DNA from: Comamonas sp. B21-038 | GTDB lineage: Bacteria; Pseudomonadota; Gammaproteobacteria; Burkholderiales; Burkholderiaceae_C | Direction: 5' to 3' | Length of the DNA: 64,000 nt | NCBI RefSeq assembly: GCF_022387135.1 | Contig: NZ_CP092462.1 | Coordinates: 310,001-374,000 of the forward strand | Shown here: positions 16,295 through 25,064 of the stretch, in pieces | How positions within the stretch are numbered: position 1 is the stretch's first letter | Layout: the number at the start of each line of letters is the position of its first letter | Notes under the pieces: generated by a model | The model's database searches: none | The model's input: only the letters and a program-made list of their open reading frames with translations | Told to the model about the DNA's origin: nothing | Made by a program: the position numbers and the translations under genes

Positions 16295-16614
16295 CCGCAG
16301 CACTCCAGCAGCGCGCGCAAGCTGGCCAGCAGCAGCGCGGCAGCGGCAAACTGCAGTGCCAGCCGGGCCAGGCGCTGCACATGAAAGGCCCACAGCAGCA
16401 GCCCGGTGTACAGCACAAAACCCAGCAGGGTGCTGAGCAGTACCGCATGCGCCGGCGCGAGCAGGCCCGCCAGCACCAGGGCTTGCGCGAGCACCGCGCA
16501 GCCCAGGCCGGTGAGCAGGTAGCCACCACCGGCCGCCAGGCTGATGCGCAAGCCCAGCCGCATGGCATGACGCCAGGGCTGTGGAGCGGTGACCACTTTG
16601 GCGGGGGCGTTCAT
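16291..16614 (-). CDS. DUF3649-type small membrane protein
   Basis: This is a 107-residue protein with three hydrophobic helices (ISLAAGGGYLLTGLGCAVLA, TLLGFVLYTGLLLWAFHV, LALQFAAAALLLASLRALL). Length, GGGYLLT motif and gene order fit DUF3649, an uncharacterised inner-membrane family found between PepSY and DUF3325 genes downstream of TonB-dependent siderophore receptors. Its ATG overlaps the PepSY stop (ATGA). The function is not established. Confidence 0.75.
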   Translation of the reverse strand: MNAPAKVVTAPQPWRHAMRLGLRISLAAGGGYLLTGLGCAVLAQALVLAGLLAPAHAVLLSTLLGFVLYTGLLLWAFHVQRLARLALQFAAAALLLASLRALLECCG

Positions 16615-18251
16615 GCGCGTGCTCCTTGGCGGGGCCCGGGCCGGGCGGCGCGGGCGGGGGGCGTGGTGTGTGTTGAAAGCCGGTGGCGCCAGGCGCCCCA
16701 GGCGGCGAGCAGGCCCAGCGCGATGCTGGTCAGCTCCACCCCGGCGCGTAGGCCATCGGCCTGGGCCAGGTAGAGCAGCAGGTGCTGGCCCGTGGTGGCG
16801 GCGTTGAGCAGCGGCAGGGCCATGCACAGCAAAGCCAGGGCGCAGAGCTGCTCCTGCCAGGCCGAGCGCGCGGGGCGCAGCAGCGCATGCAAGAGGCTCA
16901 GAGCCCACAGCGCAAAAAACAGCCGTATCTCGGCACTGGCCCGGGCCTCGATGGCCAGTGGCAGCAGGCGGTTGCCGTAGAGGTAGCCGATGGAGGCCAG
17001 CGAGGTGCCGGCCAGCGCTGCGATGTTCAGCGCATCGATGCAGCGGTAGACGGCAGGTGTGGCCCGGCCCCAGCCATGGTCGCTGCGGGTTCGGCGTTTG
17101 CTGGCAAACAGCAGCAGGCCTGTAGCCACCATGGCGGTGCCGGCCAGCCCGCAGACAAAGTACAGCCATTTCATGGTCCAGCCGCCAAAGCGGGCCATGT
17201 GCAGCGCCTCGATGACCGGGTGCACATCGCGGGCGCTGGCGGCTGGCTCGGACCGAGGCGGCGCCTGCAGCACCTCACCGGTGTCGGCAGCGATGCTGAC
17301 ATGCTCGGCAAGGTTATGCATACGCCTGGAATCGGCGCTATCCGCCAGCTGTGCCGTAAAGCGGTGGCTGGCCGGGCCTTGCGGCGGGTGCTGCAACGCA
17401 ATGGATGCCACTGGCTGGCGCAGCAGCGACTGCGCCAGTTGCAGCTGCTGGGCCAGCCGGGGGCCGGCTGGTGGCAGATCCGGGCGCGCGGCCTGTGTGC
17501 CCGCGTTCAGATCGGTTTGGTAGCGGCTGTAGGCCTGGCGGTCTTCGCCATAGAGCGACTGCAGCGCATGCGGCATGTAGCTGGTGTAGAAGTAGGCCAG
17601 CCCGGTGTAGACGATCATGAACAGAAAGGGCAGGGTCAGCACGGCCGAGGCGTTGTGCGCATCCAGCCAGGAGCGCTGGCCCTTGCCGGGGCGAAAGCAG
17701 AAAAAATCCTGAAAAATGCGCCGGTGCACGATGAGGCCCGAGACCAGCGCCGCCATCATGCCCATGGACACCACACCCACCACCCAAAAGCCCGCCAGGC
17801 CGCCTTGCAGCGAGTAGTGGAAGGACATGAAGTGCCGACCACCTTCGGTCTGGCGGATGGGTGGCAGCGCCTGGGGTGCGCCGCTGGCCGGGTCGAGTGC
17901 AGCCTGCATCACGCCGTCCGGACCGCGTGCAGACAGCTGCAGGGCATCGCCCGCGCGGGCCGGCAGATCGATCTGCCACTGCCGGGCTTGCGGCGCCCTT
18001 TGCTGCAGATAGTCCTCAGCCGTGCGCAGGGCCTGCAGCCGGTCCTGCAAGCCCAGCGCGGCGCCAGGTGGCCCGTTGGCAGGCGCTGCCTGCATCCAGC
18101 GCGTGATGGGCTCGCGGAACACGCTCAAGGTGCCGGTCACAAAGATGGCGCAGAGCAGCCAGCCGCAGACCAGGCCACCCCAGGTGTGCAGCCAGGACAT
18201 GGTCTGGCGCCAACCTGGCTGGCGCGCCGTACCGGGGACGGTACCGTGCAT
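16611..18251 (-). CDS. PepSY-associated transmembrane protein (siderophore-linked iron reductase-like)
   Basis: This 546-residue inner-membrane protein belongs to the PepSY-associated TM family (PiuB/FoxB-like). Helices are seen at about residues 20-45 (LHTWGGLVCGWLLCAIFVTG), 155-180, 200-225 and several near the C terminus. Conserved histidines lie in WLHTWGG, RHFMSFHYSL and ALHMARFGG, as in family members thought to bind heme and reduce ferric siderophores. Two soluble parts carry the PepSY-like segments. Its ATG starts right after the receptor TAA, with no spacing, so it is coupled to the upstream receptor. A role in releasing iron from the imported siderophore is inferred. Confidence 0.88.
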   Translation of the reverse strand: MHGTVPGTARQPGWRQTMSWLHTWGGLVCGWLLCAIFVTGTLSVFREPITRWMQAAPANGPPGAALGLQDRLQALRTAEDYLQQRAPQARQWQIDLPARAGDALQLSARGPDGVMQAALDPASGAPQALPPIRQTEGGRHFMSFHYSLQGGLAGFWVVGVVSMGMMAALVSGLIVHRRIFQDFFCFRPGKGQRSWLDAHNASAVLTLPFLFMIVYTGLAYFYTSYMPHALQSLYGEDRQAYSRYQTDLNAGTQAARPDLPPAGPRLAQQLQLAQSLLRQPVASIALQHPPQGPASHRFTAQLADSADSRRMHNLAEHVSIAADTGEVLQAPPRSEPAASARDVHPVIEALHMARFGGWTMKWLYFVCGLAGTAMVATGLLLFASKRRTRSDHGWGRATPAVYRCIDALNIAALAGTSLASIGYLYGNRLLPLAIEARASAEIRLFFALWALSLLHALLRPARSAWQEQLCALALLCMALPLLNAATTGQHLLLYLAQADGLRAGVELTSIALGLLAAWGAWRHRLSTHTTPPARAARPGPRQGARA

Positions 18252-20840
18252 TTAGAAGCTGCCGCGCAAGGTCAGCTTGACGCTGCGGGGCTCGCCATAC
18301 CAGTTGCCGCTGCCCGAGCTCCCCACGGTCTTGTAGTAGGTCTTGTCGAACAGGTTGTTCAGGTTGAGCGTGGCCGACCAGTGGCGGTCGATGCGGTACT
18401 GCAGGCTGGCGTTCCAGACCGCGTAGCCGGCCTGGGTGAACTTGTAGGGCACGCCTTCGCTGTCGAACTTGCCGGTGGCCGGGTTGTAAGGGTAGGCGGT
18501 GCCGCTGGCATAGGTGGTGCTTTGCACGGTCACGCCGCTGCCCACCGTCCAGCGTGAGAATTCGCCGGGCAGCTGGTAGCTGCTCCAGAGCTTGAGCAGG
18601 TGCTTGGGGGTGATGGTGCTGTAGACCAGCTGCTCGGCATCACTCTTGTTGCGGTTGTGGTTGTAGGTATAGCCGGCAAACAGCTGCCAGCCGCGCGCCA
18701 GCTGGCCCGAGATCTCCATGTCCACCCCCTGGCTGATGATCTTGCCCTGGGCGATGTAGCAGCAGCTCAGACCCAGATCGCCCACATCGGTGTCGGGGTA
18801 GCGCGGGTCGCGCGCGGCCTCGCCGGTGCGCTCGATGCGGTAGAGCGCAAAGGCGGTGTTGAGCTTGCCGCCGGCCAGCTCGCCTTTGACACCCAGCTCG
18901 AAGTTGCGCCCCTTGATGGGATCGAGCGGCGTGCCCGGCAGCGGGCCTTGCAGGCTGCTGGCCTGAGATTTGTGGATCTCGGAGACGCTGCCATACGCCG
19001 TCCAGCGATTGTCCAGGTCATAGACCAGGCCGGCATAGGGCGTGAGGATGCCGCTTTCCTGGTAGTAGATTTTGCCGCTGGAGCGCAGCGAGCCATCGGC
19101 GTTGTAGTTGAAGTAGGGCGTGACGTTGGAGTAGTTGGCATAGCGCCCGCCTACGATGGCGGTGAGCTTGTCGGTCAGGCTCAGGTTGACGCGGCCATAC
19201 AGGCCTTTTTGCGTGGCGCCATAGCCGGGGTAGCTGCGGGTCTTGCGCTCGCTGACCGCATGCGGAATCTTGTCGGGATCAAAGCCATAGACATTGGTGA
19301 GCGACTCGTCCGTCTCCATCTCGGAGTAGTAGGTGTCCTGGTCATCGCGGATCTTGGCCCAGTCGGCGCCCAGCAGCAGCTGGTGGCTGCGGCCCAGCAG
19401 CGAGAAGGGTCCGCTGATATTCAGGTCCACGCTCTTCTTGTCCGAGCGGAAGTCATTGGAGAAGCCGGTCCAGCTTGCGCCCAGGCCGGTAGCGGGATCG
19501 ACGGCGCCACTCAGGCTGGCCAGGCGGCTGTCGCTGTCCACCTTCTGGTAATTGAGCTGGGCCTTGGCTTTCCAGCCGCCGGCCAGCTGCTGGTCGAGCT
19601 GGGCAAACAGCTCCTTGGCGCTTTTGTCGTAGTGGCTCCAACCGGCCATCAGTGCGGTGTTGCGCGGCAGGTGCAGGTCATCGCCATTGGGGGCGCGCGG
19701 AATGCCTTCGCGCCAGGGCGTGGCACTGAGCTTGTCGTAGCTGGCGCCTAAGGTGACCTTGCTGTCTCGGCTGAGGTCGGCTTCGACAATGCCGTAGAGC
19801 AGGCTGTTCTTGGAATCGGCACTGCGGTAGAAAAAATCCTTGTCGGTATGGGCCAGCACCGCACGGCCGCGCACGCTGCCATCGCTGTTCAAGGGGCCGG
19901 CCACATCCAGCTCCAGCTGCTTGCGGTTCCAGCTGCCCAGGCTGGCCGAGGCCTGGATCTGGCGCTGGGCCGTGGGGCGCTTGCGCACCAGGTTGATGGC
20001 GCCACCGGGCTCGCCATTGCCGCTGAACAGGCCATTGGCGCCGCGCACGATCTGCACGCTGTCGTACATCGCCAGGTTGGGGTCAAACAGCTGCTGGCTG
20101 AAGGCATCGACGCTGGCGCCATCGATCTGCACATTGCCAATCTCAAAGCCACGCGAGAGAAATCGCGTGGCCTGACCGCCCAGGCCGCCGGCACCGGCGT
20201 AGTCCACCGTCACGCCGGTGGCCTGCTGCATCACCTCGCCAACCGTGCTCAGTGCCTGGTCCTCGATCAGCTGGTGGGTCATCACGGTGATGGACTGCGG
20301 TGTCTCGCGCACATCCTGGCCCTTGCCCAGCGACACGCGCCCGCTGGTGTAGGAGCCACTGCCTTCGGTGGCCTCCGTGCGCTCGGCCTGGGCGGTAACC
20401 AGCACCTCCTGCAAGGTGTGGGAAGCGATGCTGCGCCGCTGCACGGTGATGGCCGCGCCGGCGGCCATAGCCTCCAGATCGCTGCCGGCCAGCACCTGGG
20501 CCAGCGCCGCTTGCAGGCTCAGGCTGCCTTGCAGCGCCGGTGCCTGGCGCCCTTGCACCAAGGCGGCATCGACCGAGATGGCCACGCCCCAGGTACGCGC
20601 CAGTGCATTGAGGGCCTGGCCCAGCGGCTGCGCCGGCAGGTTCAAGCTCTGGGTGGCTGCCATGGCCGTCTGGGCGGCTGCCGGCTGCGCCTGCACCGGG
20701 CCGGGCAAGGCCAGCAGGGCCAGCGAGCCGGCACAGGCCAGGCTGCAGGCCAGCGCGATGACAGGCTGGCGGCGTTGGGCAGTGGCTGGCGCTGCGGAGC
20801 GGCGGGACGGGCTGCAGGGAAGTGGCAGATCTCGGTACAT
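18252..20840 (-). CDS. TonB-dependent siderophore receptor with STN signalling domain (FecA/FpvA type)
   Basis: This is an outer-membrane receptor of about 862 residues. It has a signal peptide (hydrophobic residues 27-46), an STN domain (about 60-130) that talks to FecR, a TonB box near LQEVLVTAQ, a plug with RETPQSITVMTHQLIEDQ and RGFEIGNVQIDG, and a 22-strand barrel ending in the C-terminal Phe (LTLRGSF). The plug wording is that of ferric-siderophore receptors of the FpvA/FoxA group. I place the start at MYRDLPL (20840); the open frame runs further upstream. The FecR gene lies 124 bp upstream and the PepSY gene follows at once. The siderophore is unknown; the STN domain implies self-induction by its ligand. 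Confidence 0.92.
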   Translation of the reverse strand: MYRDLPLPCSPSRRSAAPATAQRRQPVIALACSLACAGSLALLALPGPVQAQPAAAQTAMAATQSLNLPAQPLGQALNALARTWGVAISVDAALVQGRQAPALQGSLSLQAALAQVLAGSDLEAMAAGAAITVQRRSIASHTLQEVLVTAQAERTEATEGSGSYTSGRVSLGKGQDVRETPQSITVMTHQLIEDQALSTVGEVMQQATGVTVDYAGAGGLGGQATRFLSRGFEIGNVQIDGASVDAFSQQLFDPNLAMYDSVQIVRGANGLFSGNGEPGGAINLVRKRPTAQRQIQASASLGSWNRKQLELDVAGPLNSDGSVRGRAVLAHTDKDFFYRSADSKNSLLYGIVEADLSRDSKVTLGASYDKLSATPWREGIPRAPNGDDLHLPRNTALMAGWSHYDKSAKELFAQLDQQLAGGWKAKAQLNYQKVDSDSRLASLSGAVDPATGLGASWTGFSNDFRSDKKSVDLNISGPFSLLGRSHQLLLGADWAKIRDDQDTYYSEMETDESLTNVYGFDPDKIPHAVSERKTRSYPGYGATQKGLYGRVNLSLTDKLTAIVGGRYANYSNVTPYFNYNADGSLRSSGKIYYQESGILTPYAGLVYDLDNRWTAYGSVSEIHKSQASSLQGPLPGTPLDPIKGRNFELGVKGELAGGKLNTAFALYRIERTGEAARDPRYPDTDVGDLGLSCCYIAQGKIISQGVDMEISGQLARGWQLFAGYTYNHNRNKSDAEQLVYSTITPKHLLKLWSSYQLPGEFSRWTVGSGVTVQSTTYASGTAYPYNPATGKFDSEGVPYKFTQAGYAVWNASLQYRIDRHWSATLNLNNLFDKTYYKTVGSSGSGNWYGEPRSVKLTLRGSF

Positions 20841-20964
20841 GCGAATGCTTTCTAGGGTGTTGTCCCAGTGAAGACGTAGCAGCGGCGATATACCGAACAA
20901 AAATTTTGAGAGAGGTGGGTGGCAGGCTGTTGGGCGCTGTTCATCCACGCGCATGGCAACCCGA

Positions 20965-21960
20965 CTAGCGGCGGCGAATCAGACTGCTGCCATCGGGCAG
21001 GCGCTCCACCCGCACGGGCAGCGAGCGCGGCAGGCTGGCGACAAAGGTGGCCGGGTCGCGCAGCTGGAAGCTGCCGGTCAGGTGCAGCGACTGCAGGCCG
21101 CCGGCAGCATCGAGCTGCAGCGGGCGCTCCAGGTAGTCGTTCCAGCGGCTCAGTACCTCCGGCAGCGGCGTGTGGTCAAACACCAGCCAGCCATCGCGCC
21201 AGGCGCCCACATCCTGGCGGTTGACGCTGCTGGTGTGCAGGCCGCCTTGCGCATCCAGGCGCGCGGCCTCGCCAGCGGCCAGCACCACATCGGCGGCCTG
21301 GCTGGCATCGCTGTCCAGGCCCCAGACGGCGACGCGGCCCTGGGCCACGCTGACCTGCAGGCCCGATGGGCGCAATGCCACCGAGAACACGGTGCCCAGC
21401 ACCCGCACCCTGCCCAGCGGTGTTTGCACTTCCAAGGGGCGCTGGGCATCGTGGACCACATCCAGGCGTATCTCACCGCGCGCCAGTTGCAGCACGCGCC
21501 GGTCGCGGTACAGCACGGCCTCTACGGAGGTGGCGGGCGCCAGATCCAGGTGCGAGCCATCGGGCAGGTTCTGGGCCAGCATCTGGCCATGGCCGGTATG
21601 CAGCGCCATGCGTGCCAGCGGCTGCTGCCAGTACCAGCGCCCACCCAGGCCCAGCAGGCTGGCCAGCCCTGCCGTGCCCAGCAGCGACAGGCTGCGGCGG
21701 CGCTGCTGGCGGCTGCGCTCGGCCTGGCTGGCGGGCAGCGCAAAGTCGGCTTGCAGCGCATGGGCTTCGGTCGCGCCCCAGCCTTGCAGCGCGCGCTGGG
21801 CGGCGGCTTCGTGTTCGGCCGACTGGGCCCGCCAGCGCGCAAAGGTCTGGCTGGCGGTCTCGGCAGTGGCAGCATCGCCCGCGTGCTGGCGGGCGATCAG
21901 CAGCAAGGCGTATTCCAGGTGTTTGCGGTGGGGGTCTGCCCCGGTGCTGGCCGCTGCCAT
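20965..21960 (-). CDS. FecR-family anti-sigma/signal transducer
   Basis: This 331-residue inner-membrane regulator has an N-terminal cytoplasmic DUF4880-like part (residues about 10-60) that holds the sigma factor, one membrane helix (about 90-110, SLLGTAGLASLLGLGGRWYW), then the periplasmic FecR domain (HTGHGQMLAQNLPDGSHLDL, RRVLQLARGEIRLDV, TPLGRVRVLGTVFSV) and a C-terminal STN-like part that contacts the receptor. The start overlaps the sigma stop by one base (TGATG). It relays the signal from the receptor at 18252-20840 to the ECF sigma encoded just upstream. Confidence 0.92.
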   Translation of the reverse strand: MAAASTGADPHRKHLEYALLLIARQHAGDAATAETASQTFARWRAQSAEHEAAAQRALQGWGATEAHALQADFALPASQAERSRQQRRRSLSLLGTAGLASLLGLGGRWYWQQPLARMALHTGHGQMLAQNLPDGSHLDLAPATSVEAVLYRDRRVLQLARGEIRLDVVHDAQRPLEVQTPLGRVRVLGTVFSVALRPSGLQVSVAQGRVAVWGLDSDASQAADVVLAAGEAARLDAQGGLHTSSVNRQDVGAWRDGWLVFDHTPLPEVLSRWNDYLERPLQLDAAGGLQSLHLTGSFQLRDPATFVASLPRSLPVRVERLPDGSSLIRRR

Positions 21961-22427
21961 CAGGTGTCCAGCCCCATGCAGTGGCAGACGGCGCGCACCA
22001 CATGCTTTTCCACCGAGGCGATGCTGATGTCCATGTGCGCGGCCGCTTCGGCATGGCTGAAGCCATAGATGCGCACCAGTACAAACACCTCGCGGCGCTT
22101 GCGCGGCATGGCAGTGAGGCGGCGTACCAGCAGCTCCAGCTGCTGGCGGCTGGCGATGACGCGCTCGGTGGACGGGGCGTCGTCAGCCGCCACCAGCGCC
22201 AGGGTTTGCAGCAGCTGGGCATCGACCTGGCGGCGCCGGGCGTCGTCGATGACGATGTTCTTGCCGGTGCGAAACAGCAGTGCCCGCAGGTCTCTGACGG
22301 CTACTTCGCGCGCCTGCAGTGCCAAAACACGGGCATAGCTTTCCTGCACGACATCGGCCGCCGCCTGCCGGTCATTGAGCGAGCGGGAGAAGAAGTTCAG
22401 CAGTTCTGCGTAATAGCTCGCAAGCAC
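21960..22427 (-). CDS. ECF sigma factor, FecI type
   Basis: This is an iron-starvation sigma factor of about 155 residues. Region 2 is LNDRQAAADVVQESYARVL and region 4 is FSHAEAAAHMDISIASVEKH, which bind the -10 and -35 elements. I choose the GTG at 22427 (VLASYYAELLNFF) because AAGGTG lies 7 bp upstream and FecI proteins start near this point; an ATG at 22484 is in frame but would add an unrelated tail. It is followed by FecR with a one-base overlap and preceded by a Fur-box-like dyad at 22538-22554. It likely drives the receptor-PepSY operon downstream. Confidence 0.9.
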   Translation of the reverse strand: MLASYYAELLNFFSRSLNDRQAAADVVQESYARVLALQAREVAVRDLRALLFRTGKNIVIDDARRRQVDAQLLQTLALVAADDAPSTERVIASRQQLELLVRRLTAMPRKRREVFVLVRIYGFSHAEAAAHMDISIASVEKHVVRAVCHCMGLDT

Positions 22428-22537
22428 GAGAGGACACCTTGGCCATGGGGCTGCAGAAAGGGGCCCCAACAATGCGCCCGGCAATGGTGCGGGACAGGGG
22501 CTGGCTTGCAGCGAAGGCGCGATCTTATCAAAAAATA

Positions 22538-22554
22538 GAAATGAATCTCATTTC
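22538..22554 (-). promoter_or_regulatory. Fur box-like dyad upstream of the ECF sigma gene
   Basis: GAAATGAATCTCATTTC is a perfect 7-3-7 dyad with the core AATGA-N3-TCATT of the Fur consensus. It lies in an AT-rich island 111 bp before the sigma start. Iron-dependent repression of the sigma/FecR genes is the natural reading. Confidence 0.65.
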
Positions 22555-22653
22555 CAATAAGACGACCCAGGATGTGGTGGGTCAGGTCCAAAGGTTCCAG
22601 AAGGGAGAAGGCGGGGGCGCTGCGCCTGCGCACCCCGATCATCGGTTAAGCGC

Positions 22654-24744
22654 TTAGCCAATGCGCTGGCCGCGCGAACGCATGCGCCAGGCGCCGAGGC
22701 CGCCGGTCAGCAAGGTCAGCAACACCAGGCTCCATTGCTGCAGGCTGGGCACTGCGGTCGCCTTGGGGGGAAGGGGCGGGGTGGTGGTGGCGACAGTCGC
22801 GGTGGCGCTGCAGGGCTGCGCACTGCCGCCGCTGCATTGCGCATTGGCTTCGCCCACCGCCAACGAGGCTGTGTTGACCAGGCTGGCAGGGGGCTGCGCG
22901 CTGACGGTGGTGGCCAGCTCGATCGTGACCCTGTCACCGGCGGCAAGCGATGCGACCGTCACATCCACTGCACCGGTGCCGCTGGCGGGCACGCAAGGAG
23001 CGGCGCCGCTGCTGGTACAGGTCCAGCTGGCGTTGTCCAGGCCGGCGGGCAGCGGGTCGGTGATATGGGCCTGGGTGACGGGCACCTGGCCTGCATTGAG
23101 TGCCGTGATCGTGTAGTTCACCGGCTGGCCAGCATACACCGCAGCACTTGCCTGCGCCGTCTTGCTCAGTTGCAGCAAGGCGTTGGGCCACAGATCCACC
23201 GCTGCCGATGCGCTGCAGGGCTTGGCCTGGGTCTGCGCGCTGGTTGGGTTGTAGCACAGCCACTCGGCATTGCTGGCTGCCACGCCGGCAGTGTTGAGGA
23301 CCTGGTCCATGCGGGTGGCGATGCTGTCCACCGTGGCAACCACGGTGTAGACCAGGCTGGCGTTGGCGCGCATGCTGGCGATGGTCTGGCTCAGCACACC
23401 GCCTGCCGCGAGGCTGCCGCTGGCTTGTGGGCAGACCGCAAGGCTGCCGACCGGTGACTGGCAGCTCCAGGTGGCCGACGCAAATCCGGCCGGCAACGTG
23501 TCATTAAGTGCAACGCCGGTCAGATCGGCTGCTCCTTCGTTCTTGACCGTCACGGTGTAGGTGGCCGTTTGCCCCGGGTAGAGCGGGCCGGTGGCGTCCA
23601 CCGTCTTGGTCACACTGAGCAGCGGGCTGGTGGCCACCGATGCCGAGGCACTGCAAGGCGTTGGAAAGCCTTCACGGGCATCGCAGCTGAGGGTGCTGGT
23701 GGCCGGCGGCTCGATCGTGGCGGTGTTGGTGATGACCGTGGCGCCTGCGGGCAGCGGGTTGCTGAAGCGCGAGTTGACGCGGAACACCAGTGCGCTGCCT
23801 GCCGGCAGGGCCGGCAGGACGGTGTCGAGCGGAAAGACGCCGCTCGCAGGCACGGGGCACACGGCAGCGCTGCCCGCAGGGCGGCTGCAGCTCCAGGTGC
23901 TTCCCGCTGTTTGGAGTCCAGCGGGCAGGGTATCGCGCAGGCGGGTGCCACTGGCGTCGCGCGTGCTGGCATTGGTCACCGTGATGTCGTAGAACACCGG
24001 GCTATTGGCGCTGGCCAGGCCGGTGTAGGCGCTGCCGTCGCTATTGACCGCTTTTTTGGCCACCGACAGCGGCGGCGAGCAAGAGGCGGTGCCGCTCGAC
24101 TGCACCAGAAGACCCGAGGGGTCTCCCTGGTTGCCGACGACGACGTAGATGGTGTTGGTGCCGGTCTTCCAGCCATTATTGAGAACGACCGGCACACTGC
24201 CTGCAGCCGTGAAACCACCGACGCCCAGAATGGCGCCATTGTTGGTGTAATCGAAGACGGTGTCGTTGACCAAAACGCGTTTGACCTGGTTGTCCACATA
24301 CAGACTCAAACTCAGGTTGAAACTGTCCGGGTCCACGGCTGGATCCATCGTGAAGCGGTATTGGTAGACGTAGTAGCTTCGGCCATACTGCACCCCGATC
24401 CACTGGGCGTTGCCAAACGGCGATTGCACCCAGGCGCCATTGCCGGCACCGGGGCGGTCGACCGGGCCTTGGGCATAGCTCAGCGCTGCAGCGGCGGCAG
24501 GTGTGGTGATATCGCCAGGTGCCGGGGCGATGGACCAGTGCGCATCCAGACTCCCCAGCGGGAGCTTGGGGCTGTTGATGCTGTAGCCGTTGCTGCCGTC
24601 AATCCCGGTATTGAATATGGCGGGGTCCGTGCTGCATGACACAACCGGCACCGTTTGCGCCTGGACCGCCAAGGGGTTGAGAAGTGCTGCGACCGCACAT
24701 CCCAGGCCCAGAGAATGGGCCATCGATATTCTGAAGCCGTTCAT
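22654..24744 (-). CDS. secreted DUF11-repeat protein with IPTL-CTERM-like sorting tail
   Basis: This is a 696-residue exported protein. Residues 1-29 form a signal peptide (SLGLGCAVAALLNPLAVQAQ). Residues about 30-220 form an unassigned beta-rich domain (SIAPAPGDI, WIGVQYGRSYYVYQYRF). Three DUF11 repeats follow, each opening with LSVAKKAV, LLSVTKTVDATG or LLQLSKTAQASA and carrying DTLPAGL or DPLPAGL. The tail has VPSLQQWSLVLLTLL, a hydrophobic helix, then RMRSRGQRIG: the tripartite layout of IPTL-CTERM sorting signals (usual start IPTLSEW). Start at 24744 with AGGA upstream. It lies alone between two iron-signalling systems. A surface or adhesive role is likely; a link to iron uptake is not shown. 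Confidence 0.82.
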   Translation of the reverse strand: MNGFRISMAHSLGLGCAVAALLNPLAVQAQTVPVVSCSTDPAIFNTGIDGSNGYSINSPKLPLGSLDAHWSIAPAPGDITTPAAAAALSYAQGPVDRPGAGNGAWVQSPFGNAQWIGVQYGRSYYVYQYRFTMDPAVDPDSFNLSLSLYVDNQVKRVLVNDTVFDYTNNGAILGVGGFTAAGSVPVVLNNGWKTGTNTIYVVVGNQGDPSGLLVQSSGTASCSPPLSVAKKAVNSDGSAYTGLASANSPVFYDITVTNASTRDASGTRLRDTLPAGLQTAGSTWSCSRPAGSAAVCPVPASGVFPLDTVLPALPAGSALVFRVNSRFSNPLPAGATVITNTATIEPPATSTLSCDAREGFPTPCSASASVATSPLLSVTKTVDATGPLYPGQTATYTVTVKNEGAADLTGVALNDTLPAGFASATWSCQSPVGSLAVCPQASGSLAAGGVLSQTIASMRANASLVYTVVATVDSIATRMDQVLNTAGVAASNAEWLCYNPTSAQTQAKPCSASAAVDLWPNALLQLSKTAQASAAVYAGQPVNYTITALNAGQVPVTQAHITDPLPAGLDNASWTCTSSGAAPCVPASGTGAVDVTVASLAAGDRVTIELATTVSAQPPASLVNTASLAVGEANAQCSGGSAQPCSATATVATTTPPLPPKATAVPSLQQWSLVLLTLLTGGLGAWRMRSRGQRIG

Positions 24745-25064
24745 TGCATTCCTATTTGAAATAAATTTATTCAATATAGATATGCATCGTAGTAGGGCGA
24801 AATCGCAGCGAAAACAGGGCAATGTCAAACATCTTCATGCGGGCACATGGTTGACATTTTTTATGAAAAGACTTGCTTCAGTTGACGCGATTGACGGCGC
24901 TCAAGGTGTGGGCTGCAACGAAACAGCAGCCACACCGCAGCGCGGGGCGCAGGTGCGGGGAGGCGGTGGTGCCAGCTGCCACTGAAGGCACTGCCTCCTT
25001 GGGGAAAGAAGAATCATTATCAATTATGATCTTGCGGTTGTTCGCGTTCCTCACCGGGTTGCCC
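24745..25064. other. divergent regulatory region between the DUF11 gene and the second ECF sigma gene
   Basis: This 320-bp gap contains no gene I can support. Near the DUF11 start is an AT-rich stretch with the perfect palindrome AATAAATTTATT (24760-24771). At the other end is a Fur-box-like site. Promoters for both genes must lie here, but no clear -35/-10 pair stands out. Confidence 0.6.
25003..25021 (+). promoter_or_regulatory. Fur box-like site before the second ECF sigma gene
   Basis: The 19 bases GGAAAGAAGAATCATTATC agree with the classical Fur box at 14 of 19 positions, with the whole second half (AATCATTATC) identical. It lies 44 bp before the ATG at 25065. Confidence 0.6.

Noticed and set aside
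15851..16568. Longer minus-strand frames over the DUF3325 and DUF3649 genes
   Set aside because: The start codons that overlap the preceding stop (ATGA) give proteins of the family lengths; longer versions add Arg/Cys-rich shadow sequence.
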